DNA from: Agrobacterium sp. a22-2
GTDB lineage: Bacteria > Pseudomonadota > Alphaproteobacteria > Rhizobiales > Rhizobiaceae
Assembly (NCBI RefSeq): GCF_012276985.1
Contig: NZ_JAAXMM010000001.1
Span: 434,001 to 498,000 of the forward strand
Length of the DNA stretch: 64,000 bases
Direction of reading: 5' to 3'
Part shown: positions 63,670 to 64,000 of the stretch, piece by piece
Position numbering within the stretch: position 1 is the stretch's first letter
How the letters are laid out: each line of letters starts with the position of its first letter
Notes under the pieces: generated by a model
What the model saw: only the letters and a program-made list of their open reading frames with translations
What the model was told of the DNA's origin: nothing
Databases searched by the model: none
Translations under genes and position numbers: made by a program

Positions 63670-64000
63670 CACGCGATCTCCGCCAGCACGTCGCCGGTCT
63701 CGACCTCGCCGCCGTCGATATCGGTGAGGCGGGCAATGCGCCCAGCGCGCGGCGCCGCGATCGCGTTGAACACCTTCATGGCTTCGATGACGAACAGGGT
63801 CTGGCCTTCCTCCACCGCGTCGCCGAGCCTGACGAACGGCGCCTGCCCAGGTGCTGGCGAGCGGTGCAACACGCCAAAGACGGGGGCCGTGACTGGAAAG
63901 GCGGCAGGTTGCGCAGCGACCGCAGCATCGCCTTGCCCAGAGAACACGTCTTGCGAGTTCGGGGAGCCTAATACTGCCTCCGAACCGGGCTTGGAGTTAC
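63669..64000 (-). CDS. accB: Biotin carboxyl carrier protein, C-terminal part (edge of window)
   Basis: The frame is open to the right edge (110 codons here), so the start is outside or at a GTG at 63947. The conserved end is FVRLGDAVEEGQTLFVIEAM then KVFNAIAAPRAGRIARLTDI; the lysine after EAM is the biotin attachment site. It is the BCCP partner of the adjacent biotin carboxylase, with which its stop overlaps. Confidence 0.87.
   Translation of the reverse strand, partial: NSKPGSEAVLGSPNSQDVFSGQGDAAVAAQPAAFPVTAPVFGVLHRSPAPGQAPFVRLGDAVEEGQTLFVIEAMKVFNAIAAPRAGRIARLTDIDGGEVETGDVLAEIA

Noticed and set aside
27241..64000. Right-hand attachment repeat of the guaA island
   Set aside because: I looked for a second copy of the last bases of guaA further right and saw none; the island's right boundary is therefore left open.
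1..64000. tRNA, rRNA or CRISPR arrays
   Set aside because: No tRNA-like T-arm (ggttcgaatcc type) in the spacers, no rRNA segments and no regularly spaced repeat arrays were seen by eye; a dedicated scan would be needed to be certain.

Overview
The window reads as chromosomal DNA from an alphaproteobacterium of the Rhizobiales, most likely a Rhizobium/Agrobacterium relative. Pointers are a PmtA-type phospholipid N-methyltransferase, ugpBAEC, an NDUFA9-like protein, imelysin/di-heme genes, a palindromic intergenic element of the kind common in rhizobia, and a rhizopine-type (moc) catabolic cluster. No rRNA, tRNA or CRISPR array was seen. All assignments come from reading the sequence; no database search was run.

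Positions 1-27318 look like core chromosome: the start of gshB, a cupin protein, the glycerol-3-phosphate importer ugpBAEC, yraN-rsmI, dnaN, pmtA, a phosphatase-like gene with pyrF, a beta-helix protein, an NDUFA9-like protein, uppP, a GST, queG with an epimerase, rlpA, an RsmB-type methyltransferase, an imelysin / di-heme oxidoreductase / imelysin / DUF1513 operon, tspO, a thioesterase, a nucleosidase and guaA.

Positions 27319-49420 are a worn accessory region that starts exactly at the 3' end of guaA, a classic integration site. It opens with repeated 14-bp sites and a truncated phage-type integrase. It holds many broken genes: siderophore-interacting protein, trypsin-like protease, serine recombinase, MFS, Ada/AraC, adhC, SDR and ParE remnants. 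Among them sit intact cargo modules: a class III cyclase plus DUF3095 pair; a small putative biosynthetic cluster of diiron oxidase, methyltransferase, DMT exporter, serine-acetyltransferase-like protein and LysR; and a moc cluster (mocD-mocE-mocB-mocF-mocC plus a LacI regulator). The moc cluster lies between an IS6 end remnant and a complete IS6 element in the same orientation.

Positions 49422-56986 are a nine-gene minus-strand operon: two SDRs, an amino-acid-type ABC importer, an RraA/HMG-aldolase-like protein, a 2-hydroxyacid dehydrogenase and a zinc polyol/idonate dehydrogenase. A LysR gene faces away from it. It probably imports and oxidises a sugar acid or related compound.

Positions 58118-64000 carry an aspartate-type aminotransferase and a cluster joining 5-oxoprolinase genes (pxpB, pxpC, pxpA) to biotin carboxylase and biotin carrier genes. 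One carrier-like protein in it has no biotin-accepting lysine. The cluster runs off the right edge.
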